From DATAFO01 sp046728015 (GTDB taxonomy: Bacteria > Actinomycetota > Thermoleophilia > Solirubrobacterales > 70-9): DNA of 47,917 bases. The notes below the pieces were generated by a model. The model saw only the letters and a list, made by a program, of their open reading frames with translations, was not told the origin of the DNA and ran no database searches. This document shows positions 31,379 through 38,975 of this stretch, one piece after another. The position numbers and the translations under genes were made by a program. The stretch spans positions 1-47,917 of the forward strand of contig JBKPDQ010000122.1 of assembly GCA_046728015.1 (NCBI GenBank). The letters run 5' to 3'. Numbering within the stretch: position 1 is the first letter of the stretch; each line of letters begins with the position of its first letter.

Positions 31379-32106
31379 CAGGAGGGCTCCTCGGTCGGAA
31401 CACCTCCGCCGGCATCCTCCGGAACACCTCCGCCGGAAGCCTCGGCTTCGCCTCCGTTTCCGGCGGGTGAGGGCTCAGCCGCCCTGGGCTCAGCGGACTC
31501 AGCAGCGGCAGCGTCCACCGCGCGCGTCGCCTCGGAGGCCGCCGGCTCGGGCGCGCCGTTGGTCGGCTGTGCGTACTTCTCCTGAAGATCCAGGCCCAGA
31601 ACCTGGTTGACGCTGAGACCGCGAAGCTTGGCCACCTGCTCGGGCCGGCGCAGGTTGACGATCCCGTCCATCGTCGCCTTGACGAGGTTGATGGGGTTCT
31701 GCGTGCCGATGCTCTTGGAGAGCACGTCGCGGATGCCCGCGAGCTCCAGCACGGCGCGCACGCCGCCGCCTGCGATGACGCCGGTACCGGGGCTGGCGGG
31801 GCGCAGCACGACGTGACCGGCGCCGTAGCGGCCGATGATCCGATGGGGAATCGTCTGCCCGTACTTCGGCACGCGGATCAGGCTCTTGCGAGCGTTCTCC
31901 ACCGCCTTCTGAATCGCCAGCGGAACCTCGCGCGCCTTGCCGTAGCCGATCCCGACCACGGACTCCTCGTCGCCGACGGCGACAAGAGCCGTGAAGGAGA
32001 ACCGCCGGCCGCCCTTGACGACCTTGGCCACGCGGTTGATCTCGATCACGCGCTCCTGCAGGTCGAGTCCCTGCGGGCTGACTGTCTCTATCTCGGGCTT
32101 GCGCAT
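31378..32106 (-). CDS. rpsE: 30S ribosomal protein S5 with long acidic C-terminal tail
   Basis: 242 residues; the family is normally about 165-200. The core (1-170) has KVVKGGRRFSFTALVAVGD and RYGAGHVVLRPASPGTGVIA, a fidelity-determining protein of the small subunit. Residues about 175-242 are an Ala/Glu/Pro/Gly tail ending in two copies of a GGGVPE/T-type motif, encoded by a short in-frame duplication. ATG 32106. Confidence 0.95.
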   Translation of the reverse strand: MRKPEIETVSPQGLDLQERVIEINRVAKVVKGGRRFSFTALVAVGDEESVVGIGYGKAREVPLAIQKAVENARKSLIRVPKYGQTIPHRIIGRYGAGHVVLRPASPGTGVIAGGGVRAVLELAGIRDVLSKSIGTQNPINLVKATMDGIVNLRRPEQVAKLRGLSVNQVLGLDLQEKYAQPTNGAPEPAASEATRAVDAAAAESAEPRAAEPSPAGNGGEAEASGGGVPEDAGGGVPTEEPS

Positions 32107-32132
32107 CTAAAAGAACCAGTGAAGGTAGCGGG

Positions 32133-32486
32133 TCAGAATTCGAGCCCTCCGGAGCGCGCGCCCTCGGCGAGCGCCTCAACGCGACCGTGGAACTGATATC
32201 CGCCGCGGTCGAAGACGCAGGCCGTCACGCCCGCCTCCTTGGCACGGCTGGCGAGCAACTCGCCGGCGCGCGTCGCCTGCTCCTTCGGGCCCAGCTTGGC
32301 CAGCTCGGGCTCGGTCCACGCAACGGAGGCGATCGTGTGCCCGCGGTCGTCGTCGATCAGCTGGGCGAAGACGCCGCGGTTGGAGCGGAAGATGGACAGC
32401 CGCGGTCGCTCGGCGCTGCCACGCACGCGCGCCCGGACGCGGCGACGCCGGCGCAGGCGCTTCTGTGGCTTGGTGAGAACGGCCAC
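32133..32486 (-). CDS. rplR: 50S ribosomal protein L18
   Basis: 117 residues, 5S rRNA-binding protein. Conserved RARVRGSAERPRLSIFRSNR and FDRGGYQFHGRVEALAEGAR. GTG start, 3 bp after rplF, so tightly coupled. Confidence 0.96.
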   Translation of the reverse strand: MAVLTKPQKRLRRRRRVRARVRGSAERPRLSIFRSNRGVFAQLIDDDRGHTIASVAWTEPELAKLGPKEQATRAGELLASRAKEAGVTACVFDRGGYQFHGRVEALAEGARSGGLEF

Positions 32487-32489
32487 CGT

Positions 32490-33023
32490 CTACGCCCTCT
32501 TTCCAGCCTTCCGGCGCACGTGCTCGCCGACGTAGCGGATGCCCTTGCCCTTGTAAGGCTCCGGCGGCCGGACGCGGCGGATCCGCGCCGCGACCTCGCC
32601 CACCAGCTGTTTGTCGATGCCGCGGACGATCACCTGCGTCGGCTGCGGCACCTCGAACTCGATCCCTTCCGGCGCCGTGATCGAGACCGGGTGCGAGTAG
32701 CCCACGCTGAGCTCGAGGGCGTTGCCCTGGAGCCGCGCGCGGTAGCCGACGCCCTGGATCTCCAGCTGCTTGGAGAACCCGTCGGTGACACCAACGACCA
32801 TGTTGGCGATCAGGCTGCGCGTGAGCCCGTGAAGCGCGCGATCCTCGCCGCGGTCGGTCGGCCGGGTCACCGTGACCGTGCCGTTCTCCTCGGCAACCGT
32901 CATCTGCGAGCTGACGCTCTGGCTCAGCTCGCCCTTGGGTCCCTTGACCATCACCGCGCCGGGCTTGACGTCCACGGTCACGCCCTGGGGAATCTCAATT
33001 GGCTTGCGTCCGATTCGGCTCAT
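32490..33023 (-). CDS. rplF: 50S ribosomal protein L6
   Basis: 177 residues with two similar alpha/beta domains. MSRIGRKPIEIPQGV start and the C-terminal EPYKGKGIRYVGEHVRRKAG are signatures of L6, which lies near the sarcin-ricin loop and factor-binding site. ATG 33023. Confidence 0.97.
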   Translation of the reverse strand: MSRIGRKPIEIPQGVTVDVKPGAVMVKGPKGELSQSVSSQMTVAEENGTVTVTRPTDRGEDRALHGLTRSLIANMVVGVTDGFSKQLEIQGVGYRARLQGNALELSVGYSHPVSITAPEGIEFEVPQPTQVIVRGIDKQLVGEVAARIRRVRPPEPYKGKGIRYVGEHVRRKAGKRA

Positions 33024-33034
33024 AAGTCACTCAC

Positions 33035-33430
33035 TCACCAAACGTAGGCGACGACCTCGCCGCCCACGCCTCGGGCCTTTGCCTCGTGCCCGGTCATCAC
33101 GCCGCTCGAGGTCGAGACGATCGCGGTGCCCATCCCGCCCTGGACCCGCGGCACTTCCTTGTGGTTGACGTAGCGGCGACGCCCCGGGCGCGAGATGCGC
33201 TCCAGCCCGCTGATCACCGGCTGACGGTCATCCGTGTAGCGCAGCTTGATCCTGATCACCTCGCCCACGGGAGTCGGCTCGACGGTGTACTCGGAGATGT
33301 AGCCCTGCTCCTGGAGCAGCCGGCTCATCTCCTTCTTCAGTCGCGACGCCGGCACCTCGACCTCGAGGTGCTGCGCCAGCAGCCCGTTGCGAATGCGGGT
33401 CAGGTAGTCGGAGATCGGGTCGGTCAGCAC
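33035..33430 (-). CDS. rpsH: 30S ribosomal protein S8
   Basis: 131 residues, central-domain primary 16S binder. TDPISDYLTRIRNGLLA start and STSSGVMTGHEAKARGVGGE near the C-terminus are diagnostic. GTG start at 33430. S8 autoregulates the spc operon in enterobacteria; no matching site was identified here. Confidence 0.97.
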   Translation of the reverse strand: MLTDPISDYLTRIRNGLLAQHLEVEVPASRLKKEMSRLLQEQGYISEYTVEPTPVGEVIRIKLRYTDDRQPVISGLERISRPGRRRYVNHKEVPRVQGGMGTAIVSTSSGVMTGHEAKARGVGGEVVAYVW

Positions 33431-33440
33431 TGACTTGCTC

Positions 33441-33626
33441 CTACCAACTCGCCTTGCTCATCCCGGGGACGTAGCCCTTGTGCGCCGCCTCGCGCAGGCA
33501 CAGCCGGCAGAGGCCGAACTTGCGGTAGTAGGCGCGCGGGCGGCCGCAGCGGCGGCAACGGTTGTGCTCCCGGGTCTCATACTTCTGCTTGCGGCGTTGC
33601 TTGACGATCTTTGAAGTCTTGGCCAT
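33441..33626 (-). CDS. rpsZ: 30S ribosomal protein S14, type Z (zinc form)
   Basis: 61 residues, the short zinc-binding form. Cysteines in CRRCGRPR and CRLCLRE bind zinc. Ends in GYVPGMSKASW as expected. Located between rplE and rpsH as in most Gram-positive spc operons. Confidence 0.96.
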   Translation of the reverse strand: MAKTSKIVKQRRKQKYETREHNRCRRCGRPRAYYRKFGLCRLCLREAAHKGYVPGMSKASW

Positions 33627-33632
33627 CTTTGG

Positions 33633-34448
33633 CTACTCCTCTGAGTCCTCGGCTGGGGATTCGCCCGACTCTTCCTCTGCCGATGCGGTCGGCTCCCCCT
33701 CTTCGCCCTCTTCGCCCTCTTCCTCGCGCACGCGCTTCTTGTAGGCCTCGGGGTTCTCGGCCTTGAGCTGCTCGAGCGCGGCCTGCTCGGCCTCGGCGCG
33801 CAGTCGGGCCTCCTCGCGGCGGCGCTCCTCTTCCTCCTCGGCGGCCGTGTCCACGGCGCCGGGTCGCCCGTCCTCGGCGAAGGGCATCCCGAGCGCGAGC
33901 AGGAGCTCGAACGCCTCCTCGTCGGTTGCGGCGGTGGTGGTGATGGTGACGTCGAGGCCCCGAACCTCGTCAATCGAGTCGTAGTCGATCTCGGGGAAGA
34001 TCAGCTGCTCGCGGATCCCCAGCGAGTAGTTGCCGCGCCCGTCGAACGAGCGGGGGTTGAGACCGCGGAAGTCGCGGATTCGGGGAACGGCGATCGTGAT
34101 CAGCCGGTCGAGGAACTCCCACATGCGCGCGCCGCGGAGCGTCACGGCGACGCCCACGGGCATTCCCTCGCGGACCTTGAAGGACGCGATCGACTTGCGG
34201 GCCCGGCGCACGCTCGGGTGCTGACCCGCGATCGTCGCCAGCTGCTCGGTGGCGGCCTCGAGCGTCGGGGTCGACTGCTTGGCCTCGCCGACGCCCATGT
34301 TCAGCGTGATCTTGAGCAGGCGCGGGACCTGCATCGGGCTCGAGTAGCCGAACTTCGAGGTCAGCGCCGCGGCGACCTCGTTTTCGTACAGCTCTCGCAG
34401 CCGCGGCGGTGGCGCGGCTCGCTCTGCCTCTGTGACCGTTGCTTCCAT
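33633..34448 (-). CDS. rplE: 50S ribosomal protein L5 with charged C-terminal extension
   Basis: 271 residues; typical L5 is about 180. The core (about 15-190) carries RLLKITLNMGVGEAKQ, KVREGMPVGVAVTLRG and FPEIDYDSIDEVRGLDVTI, the 5S rRNA and P-site tRNA contact protein. Residues 191-271 form a predicted charged helix (EEEEERRREEARLRAEAEQA) followed by a Glu/Ser-rich tail encoded partly by a 9-bp tandem repeat (GEEGEEGE). The tail is absent from most bacterial L5 proteins. Confidence 0.95.
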   Translation of the reverse strand: MEATVTEAERAAPPPRLRELYENEVAAALTSKFGYSSPMQVPRLLKITLNMGVGEAKQSTPTLEAATEQLATIAGQHPSVRRARKSIASFKVREGMPVGVAVTLRGARMWEFLDRLITIAVPRIRDFRGLNPRSFDGRGNYSLGIREQLIFPEIDYDSIDEVRGLDVTITTTAATDEEAFELLLALGMPFAEDGRPGAVDTAAEEEEERRREEARLRAEAEQAALEQLKAENPEAYKKRVREEEGEEGEEGEPTASAEEESGESPAEDSEE

Positions 34449-34454
34449 AACTCG

Positions 34455-34793
34455 CTACTCGATCGTCTTCCCGGTGCGCTTCGCGTAGCGCTGACGCGAA
34501 CCGTCGTCGCCCACGCGCACGCCCACCCGGGTCGGATTGTTGTCGGCCGGGTCGACCAGCATCACGTTTGAGACGTCGATCGGGCCCTCCTTCTCGATGA
34601 TGCCACCGGTCTGGCCCTTCTGCGCGTCCCGCACGGATCGCGGGCGCTGGTGTCGCTTGACCATGTTCAGTCCCTCCACGAAGACGCGGCGGCGGCCCGG
34701 CTCGGTGCGGATCACGCGGCCGGTCTTGCCCCTGTCCTTGCCGGCGGTCACCAGCACGGTGTCGTCGCGACGGATGCGCATCGCCTTGGCCAT
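34455..34793 (-). CDS. rplX: 50S ribosomal protein L24
   Basis: 112 residues, assembly-initiator protein. KOW-type N-terminus VLVTAGKDRGKTGRVI and GLNMVKRHQRP are conserved. The Shine-Dalgarno AGGAGG lies 9 bases before ATG 34793 and falls inside the left arm of the palindrome at 34795-34960, so its accessibility may depend on RNA folding. Confidence 0.96.
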   Translation of the reverse strand: MAKAMRIRRDDTVLVTAGKDRGKTGRVIRTEPGRRRVFVEGLNMVKRHQRPRSVRDAQKGQTGGIIEKEGPIDVSNVMLVDPADNNPTRVGVRVGDDGSRQRYAKRTGKTIE

Positions 34794-34794
34794 C

Positions 34795-34960
34795 TAGCGG
34801 TGCCTCCTTCCGCGGGAGTGCGACTCAGCCGGCGAAAACCGAGCCAGGCAAGGACGCAGCGAGCGTGGCGCACTCGCAGAGTGCGCAAGCGAGCGAGGAC
34901 GCCGCGTGGCGACGGTTTGCAGCCGGGTGAGGCGCGCTGTCGTGGGAGGAGGCACCGCTA
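34795..34960 (-). promoter_or_regulatory. 166-bp palindromic element between rplN and rplX that can mask the rplX ribosome site
   Basis: Perfect 14-bp terminal inverted repeats TAGCGGTGCCTCCT (34795-34808) and AGGAGGCACCGCTA (34947-34960) bound the gap. Complementarity continues inward with bulges (CTCA/TGAG, CCGGC/GCCGG, AAACCG/CGGTTT), and a separate perfect 8-bp hairpin GCGCACTC-GCA-GAGTGCGC (34868-34886) caps the centre. In the mRNA the first arm starts at the rplN stop codon and pairs with the second arm, which holds the AGGAGG of rplX. The element may be a translational control hairpin or a small transposable palindrome whose ends bring the ribosome site; TA flanks each terminus. Confidence 0.75.
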
Positions 34961-35326
34961 AAGGACCTCCGGTGCCAAGCTGACGATCTTCATGAAGTTC
35001 CGCTCGCGCAGCTCGCGGGCGACGGGCCCGAAGATGCGGGTGCCGCGCGGGTTGTTCTGCGGGTCGATGAGCACGGCCGCGTTCTCGTCGAAGGCGATGT
35101 AGGTGCCGTCGGAGCGCCCCAGCTGCTTGCGCGTGCGAACCACGACGGCCTGGACGACCTCGCCCTTGCGCACACCGCCGTGCGGGGTGGCCTGCTTGAC
35201 AGTTGCGGTGATCACGTCGCCCACGCCGGCGTAGCGGCGGTGTGAGCCGCCCTTGACGCGGATGCAGAGGATCTCCCGGGCGCCCGAGTTGTCGGCAACC
35301 TTGACCTTTGACTCCTGCTGGATCAC
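34958..35326 (-). CDS. rplN: 50S ribosomal protein L14
   Basis: 122 residues. IQQESKVKVADNSGAREILC and the GGVRKGEVVQAVVVRTRK segment are canonical; it forms a bridge with 16S rRNA. GTG start overlaps the rpsQ stop as GTGA (35323-35326). Its own stop codon is the first element of the downstream palindrome. Confidence 0.97.
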   Translation of the reverse strand: MIQQESKVKVADNSGAREILCIRVKGGSHRRYAGVGDVITATVKQATPHGGVRKGEVVQAVVVRTRKQLGRSDGTYIAFDENAAVLIDPQNNPRGTRIFGPVARELRERNFMKIVSLAPEVL

Positions 35327-35955
35327 TTGGCGCGCTCCAGAACCTCGACCAGTCGCCAGCGCTTGGTGCGCGACGTCGGCCGGGCCTCGATGACCCGGAC
35401 GATGTCTCCCTCGTTGGCCTCGTTGCGCTCGTCGTGCGCGCGCACCGTGGGCGAACGCCGAACGACCTTCTCGTACACGCGGTGTCGGCGAACGATCTCG
35501 AGCTCGACGGTGATCGTCTTGTCCGCCTTGTCGGAGACGACCTTGCCACGGCGCACCATCTTCGTGCCCGGCACTCTCTCCGCGGGCGGCGTGCCCTGGC
35601 GCGGCTCGCCCCGCTTCGCCCTACGTGAGGCGCGATAGCGACGGCGCGCGGCCGCCTCGGCGCGGGTGCGCTCGGCGCGCTCGGCCGCCCGCTCCTCAGG
35701 GGAGCGCTGCGGCAGGGCCGGGCCGGAAGCGCGCGAGCGTTCCAGCTTGCGAATCTGCTTTGGCGTCTGGGGCTCCGCCTCGTCGGGGTCGGTGGCAGCT
35801 GCAGGCACGGCGGCAGCGTCATCAGCCGGAGCTTCGTCCGCGGGCTCGTCGGCCGGGGCCTCCTCGGCGGCAACGTCGTCCGCCGGGGTCTCCTCGGCCT
35901 CGGGCTGCTCCGGAGCCTCGGGCTCCTGCGTTTCTTCCCGCTCTTCTGAGGTCAT
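35323..35955 (-). CDS. rpsQ: 30S ribosomal protein S17 with a ~129-residue N-terminal extension
   Basis: 210 residues; typical S17 is about 80-110. The OB-fold core begins near residue 130 (GTKMVRRGKVVSDKADKTIT) and ends RLVEVLERAK. Residues 1-62 are very acidic (repeats of EAPAD/DEPAD), and 63-125 are Arg/Ala rich (RTRAEAAARRRYRASRRAK). There is no in-frame ATG near the core to suggest a shorter product; ATG 35955 overlaps the rpmC stop (ATGA), which supports the long start. Confidence 0.93.
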   Translation of the reverse strand: MTSEEREETQEPEAPEQPEAEETPADDVAAEEAPADEPADEAPADDAAAVPAAATDPDEAEPQTPKQIRKLERSRASGPALPQRSPEERAAERAERTRAEAAARRRYRASRRAKRGEPRQGTPPAERVPGTKMVRRGKVVSDKADKTITVELEIVRRHRVYEKVVRRSPTVRAHDERNEANEGDIVRVIEARPTSRTKRWRLVEVLERAK

Positions 35956-36161
35956 CCGATTTCCTTGTCGATGTCGATCCCCCGCTCGCGCGCGATCGTC
36001 AACAGCCGCGCGAGGTTGCGCCGCGAGTCTCCGAGGCCGGCGGTGTTCTCGAGCTCGCCGGTGGCGTGCCTGAACCGCAGGTTGAACGCCTCCTCGCGCG
36101 CGTCCTTGACGGCCTGCACGAGGTCCTGGTCGCCAAGTGCGTGTGCCTCGGAGGACTTCAC
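35952..36161 (-). CDS. rpmC: 50S ribosomal protein L29
   Basis: 69 residues. The core is the conserved DAREEAFNLRFRHATGELEN and a NLARLLTIARER helix, a two-helix protein at the tunnel exit. GTG 36161 overlaps the rplP stop (GTGA). The longer open frame upstream is a shadow of rplP. Confidence 0.95.
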   Translation of the reverse strand: MKSSEAHALGDQDLVQAVKDAREEAFNLRFRHATGELENTAGLGDSRRNLARLLTIARERGIDIDKEIG

Positions 36162-36577
36162 TGCTGCGCTCCCTCGCGGTGGACGAACTTGGTCTTGATC
36201 GGAAGCTTGTGGCCGGCGAGGCGCATCGCCTCTCGGGCGAGGTCCTCGGGCACGCCGGCGAGCTCGAACATCACCCGGCCGGGCTTGACGACCGCGACCC
36301 AGCCCTCCGGGTTGCCCTTGCCCGACCCCATCCGAGTCTCGGCCGGCTTCTTGGTGTAGGGCTTGTCGGGGAAGATGTTGATCCAGACCTTCCCGCCGCG
36401 CTTGATCTTGCGAGTCATGGCGACTCGAGCGGCCTCGATTTGGCGGTTGGTGATCCAGCCGCGCTCCATCGCCTTGAGGCCGTACTCGCCGAAGGCGACG
36501 TTGCTTCCGCCCTTGGCGTAGCCGCGCATGCGCCCGCGCATCTGCTTGCGGTACTTCACGCGCTTGGGCATAAGCAC
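36158..36577 (-). CDS. rplP: 50S ribosomal protein L16
   Basis: 139 residues. The GTG start gives the canonical MLMPKRVKYRKQMRGRMRG N-terminus; it overlaps the rpsC stop by one base. GWITNRQIEAARVAMTRKIK, VWINIFPDKPYTKKPAETRM and GSGKGNPEGWVA are typical of L16 at the A-site region. Confidence 0.97.
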   Translation of the reverse strand: MLMPKRVKYRKQMRGRMRGYAKGGSNVAFGEYGLKAMERGWITNRQIEAARVAMTRKIKRGGKVWINIFPDKPYTKKPAETRMGSGKGNPEGWVAVVKPGRVMFELAGVPEDLAREAMRLAGHKLPIKTKFVHREGAQQ

Positions 36578-37452
36578 TACGAATCACCCCCCTCGGCCGT
36601 GGTCTCCGGGGCCGCGGCCGGCGCCTGCTCAGGCGTTGGCTCTGCAGCCGGCTGCTCGCCGGCCGCAGGGGTCACCGTCGGGGTGGGAGCGGTCTCCGCC
36701 GGCTGGGCGGCGGGTGCCGGGGCTTGCCGCGGCGCGGCCTGCGGCTGGCGCTGGCGATCGCCGCCGCGGCGGCGGAAAGAGCGCGGCGCGAGCTCCTCTT
36801 CATCGTCGGCGCCCGTGCGGTAGCCCTCGGGCATGACCTCGCCCTTGTTGATCCAGCACTTGACGCCGATCCGCCCGGTGGTGGTCCGCGCCTCGACGAA
36901 GCCGTAGTCGATGTCGGCGCGCAGGGTGTGGAGCGGCACGCGGCCGTCCGAGTAGCCCTCGGTGCGTGCCATCTCGGCGCCTCCGAGGCGGCCGGAGACC
37001 TGGACCTTCACTCCCTTGGCGCCCGACCGCATCGCGGACGTCAGCGCGCGCTTCATGGCCCGGCGGAAGGCGACCCGATTCTGGAGCTGCTCGGCGATCG
37101 ACTGGGCGACGAGCTTGGCGTCGAGTTCCGGGCGCTTGATCTCGCGAATGTTCACCTTCACCGGCTTCTGAGTGAGCTTGTGCAAGTCGCGGCGCAGCGC
37201 GTCGACCTCTGCGCCCGACTTGCCGATCACGATCCCGGGTCGGGCGGTGTGGATGTCCACGGTGATCTCGCCGCGCTGCTTGACGATGTTGATGTCGGAC
37301 AGGCCGGCGTGGGCGAGCTTGCCCTCGATGTGGTCGCGAATGGCCATGTCCTCGAGCAGGTAGTCGGAGAACTCGCGCTCGTTGAACCAGTTCGACTTCC
37401 AGTCGTGGATGTAGCCGACGCGAAAGCCTTCGGGGTGGATCTTCTGGCCCAT
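36577..37452 (-). CDS. rpsC: 30S ribosomal protein S3 with Pro/Ala-rich tail
   Basis: 291 residues; usual length is about 210-270. MGQKIHPEGFRVGYIHDWKS start, KH domain loop IVIGKSG (74-80) and the C-terminal domain through GVKCWINKGEVMP. Residues about 215-291 are an acidic then Arg/Gln, then Pro/Ala/Glu-rich disordered tail. S3 lies at the mRNA entry pore. Confidence 0.96.
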   Translation of the reverse strand: MGQKIHPEGFRVGYIHDWKSNWFNEREFSDYLLEDMAIRDHIEGKLAHAGLSDINIVKQRGEITVDIHTARPGIVIGKSGAEVDALRRDLHKLTQKPVKVNIREIKRPELDAKLVAQSIAEQLQNRVAFRRAMKRALTSAMRSGAKGVKVQVSGRLGGAEMARTEGYSDGRVPLHTLRADIDYGFVEARTTTGRIGVKCWINKGEVMPEGYRTGADDEEELAPRSFRRRGGDRQRQPQAAPRQAPAPAAQPAETAPTPTVTPAAGEQPAAEPTPEQAPAAAPETTAEGGDS

Positions 37453-37460
37453 CTACTCGC

Positions 37461-37832
37461 TCACTCCTCGGTGGGGGACAGGGCCACGGAAACGTGGCTG
37501 GTTCGCTTCTCTATTCGGGTCGCGCGGCCGCGAGCACGCGCGCGCCAGCGCCGCAGCACGGGACCCTCGTCCACGCGGATGTCGGCGACCCGAAGCTCGT
37601 CGGCGACCAGGTCGTGGTTGGCCTCGGCGTTCGCCGCGGCGGAATCGATCAGCTTGGCGATATCTCGCGCGGCGCCCCGGGTGGAGAACGCGAGCTGGGA
37701 GCGCGCCTCTTCCACTGGCAGGCCGCGAACCTGGTCGGCCACCAGCCGCGCCTTGCGTGGGGCGACCCGCAGAAAGCGGGCGCGGGCGCGGACCATCGGC
37801 GCGTCCGGCTGCTTGTCGTTGCTGGTGGCCAT
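37461..37832 (-). CDS. rplV: 50S ribosomal protein L22
   Basis: 123 residues, lines the exit tunnel. ARFLRVAPRKARLVADQVRG and the C-terminal RARGRATRIEKRTSHVSV loop are conserved. ATG 37832, 2 bp after rpsS. Confidence 0.97.
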   Translation of the reverse strand: MATSNDKQPDAPMVRARARFLRVAPRKARLVADQVRGLPVEEARSQLAFSTRGAARDIAKLIDSAAANAEANHDLVADELRVADIRVDEGPVLRRWRARARGRATRIEKRTSHVSVALSPTEE

Positions 37833-37834
37833 CG

Positions 37835-38116
37835 CTATCGCACGTCCTTGTCGCGTCGCTCGCCCGAGTGGGCACGGAAGGTCCTGGTGGGCGCGAACTC
37901 GCCCAGCTTGTGGCCGACCATCGACTCGGAGACGAACACCGGCACATGCTTGCGGCCGTCGTGGACCGCAATCGTGTGCCCGACCATCTCCGGAAAGATC
38001 GTCGAGGAGCGCGACCAGGTCTTGATCATCTGCTTCTGGTTGGACTCGTTCAGCTGCTGGATGCGGAGCAGCAGCCGCTCCTCGGCGAACGGGCCCTTCT
38101 TGGTCGAGCGTCCCAT
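37835..38116 (-). CDS. rpsS: 30S ribosomal protein S19
   Basis: 93 residues, head protein. MGRSTKKGPFAEERLL start, KTWSRSSTIFPEMVGHTIAV and the HKLGEFAPTRTFRAHSGE end. ATG 38116 is preceded by GAGGT inside the end of rplB; the longer open frame upstream is a shadow of rplB. Confidence 0.97.
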   Translation of the reverse strand: MGRSTKKGPFAEERLLLRIQQLNESNQKQMIKTWSRSSTIFPEMVGHTIAVHDGRKHVPVFVSESMVGHKLGEFAPTRTFRAHSGERRDKDVR

Positions 38117-38118
38117 CG

Positions 38119-38961
38119 CTACCTCTTCTTCTTGCCTCGCCTGCGACCGCGCACGATCAGCGAATCGGACTGCTTGCTCTTCTTGCGCGTCCGGTAGCCG
38201 AGCGTCGGCTTGCCCCACGGCGTCACCGGGTGACCGCCGGGGGTGTGGTGAGCCTCGCCACCGCCGTGCGGGTGGTCGACCGGGTTCATCGCCACGCCGC
38301 GCGTCTGCGGGCGCTTGCCCTTGTGGCGGTTGCGGCCAGCCTTGCCGATCTTGACGTTCTGGTGCTCGGTGTTCGACAGTGTCCCAACCGTCGCCCGGCA
38401 GTCCGCTCGGACCATCCGCATCTCGCTCGATGGGAGCCGCAGGGTGACCATCGGGCCCTCCTTGGCGGCAACCTGGATCGCGGTGCCGGCGGCGCGGCCG
38501 AGGCGACCGCCCTGCCCGGCGATCAGCTCGACGTTGTGCACGATCGTCCCTGTCGGGATCCGGCTCAGCGGAAGCGCGTTGCCGGGCCGGATGTCGGCGT
38601 TCTCACCCGACTCGACTCGGTCGCCGGGAGCGAGACCCTGCGGAGCGAGGATGTAGCTCTTGTGCCCGTCGGCGTAGTGGAGCAGGGCGATGTAGCACGT
38701 GCGGTTCGGGTCGTACTCGATCGTGGCCACGTTCGCGGGCACGCCGTCCTTGCGCCGCTTGAAGTCAATGTCGCGGTAGCGCCGCTTGGCGCCGCCGCCG
38801 CGGTGACGCGCGGTGACGCGGCCGCGCGAGTTGCGGCCGGCGCTCTTGGACTTGCCCTTGGTCAGCGGCTTGTGGGGCCGATCCGTGGTCAGCTCTTCGC
38901 GCTCCTGGTAGGTCGCGAAACGCCTTCCGGGGCTCGTCGGTCTTGTCTTTCTCAAGGCCAT
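38119..38961 (-). CDS. rplB: 50S ribosomal protein L2
   Basis: 280 residues, needed for peptidyl-transferase centre formation. The RHRGGGAKRRYRDIDFKR segment, the essential His in the MNPVDHPHGGGEAHHTPGG loop and the TPWGKPTLGYRTRKK tail are conserved. ATG 38961; the frame upstream runs into rplW and is not coding. Confidence 0.97.
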   Translation of the reverse strand: MALRKTRPTSPGRRFATYQEREELTTDRPHKPLTKGKSKSAGRNSRGRVTARHRGGGAKRRYRDIDFKRRKDGVPANVATIEYDPNRTCYIALLHYADGHKSYILAPQGLAPGDRVESGENADIRPGNALPLSRIPTGTIVHNVELIAGQGGRLGRAAGTAIQVAAKEGPMVTLRLPSSEMRMVRADCRATVGTLSNTEHQNVKIGKAGRNRHKGKRPQTRGVAMNPVDHPHGGGEAHHTPGGHPVTPWGKPTLGYRTRKKSKQSDSLIVRGRRRGKKKR

Positions 38962-38975
38962 CGTGGGTCCCGTCG

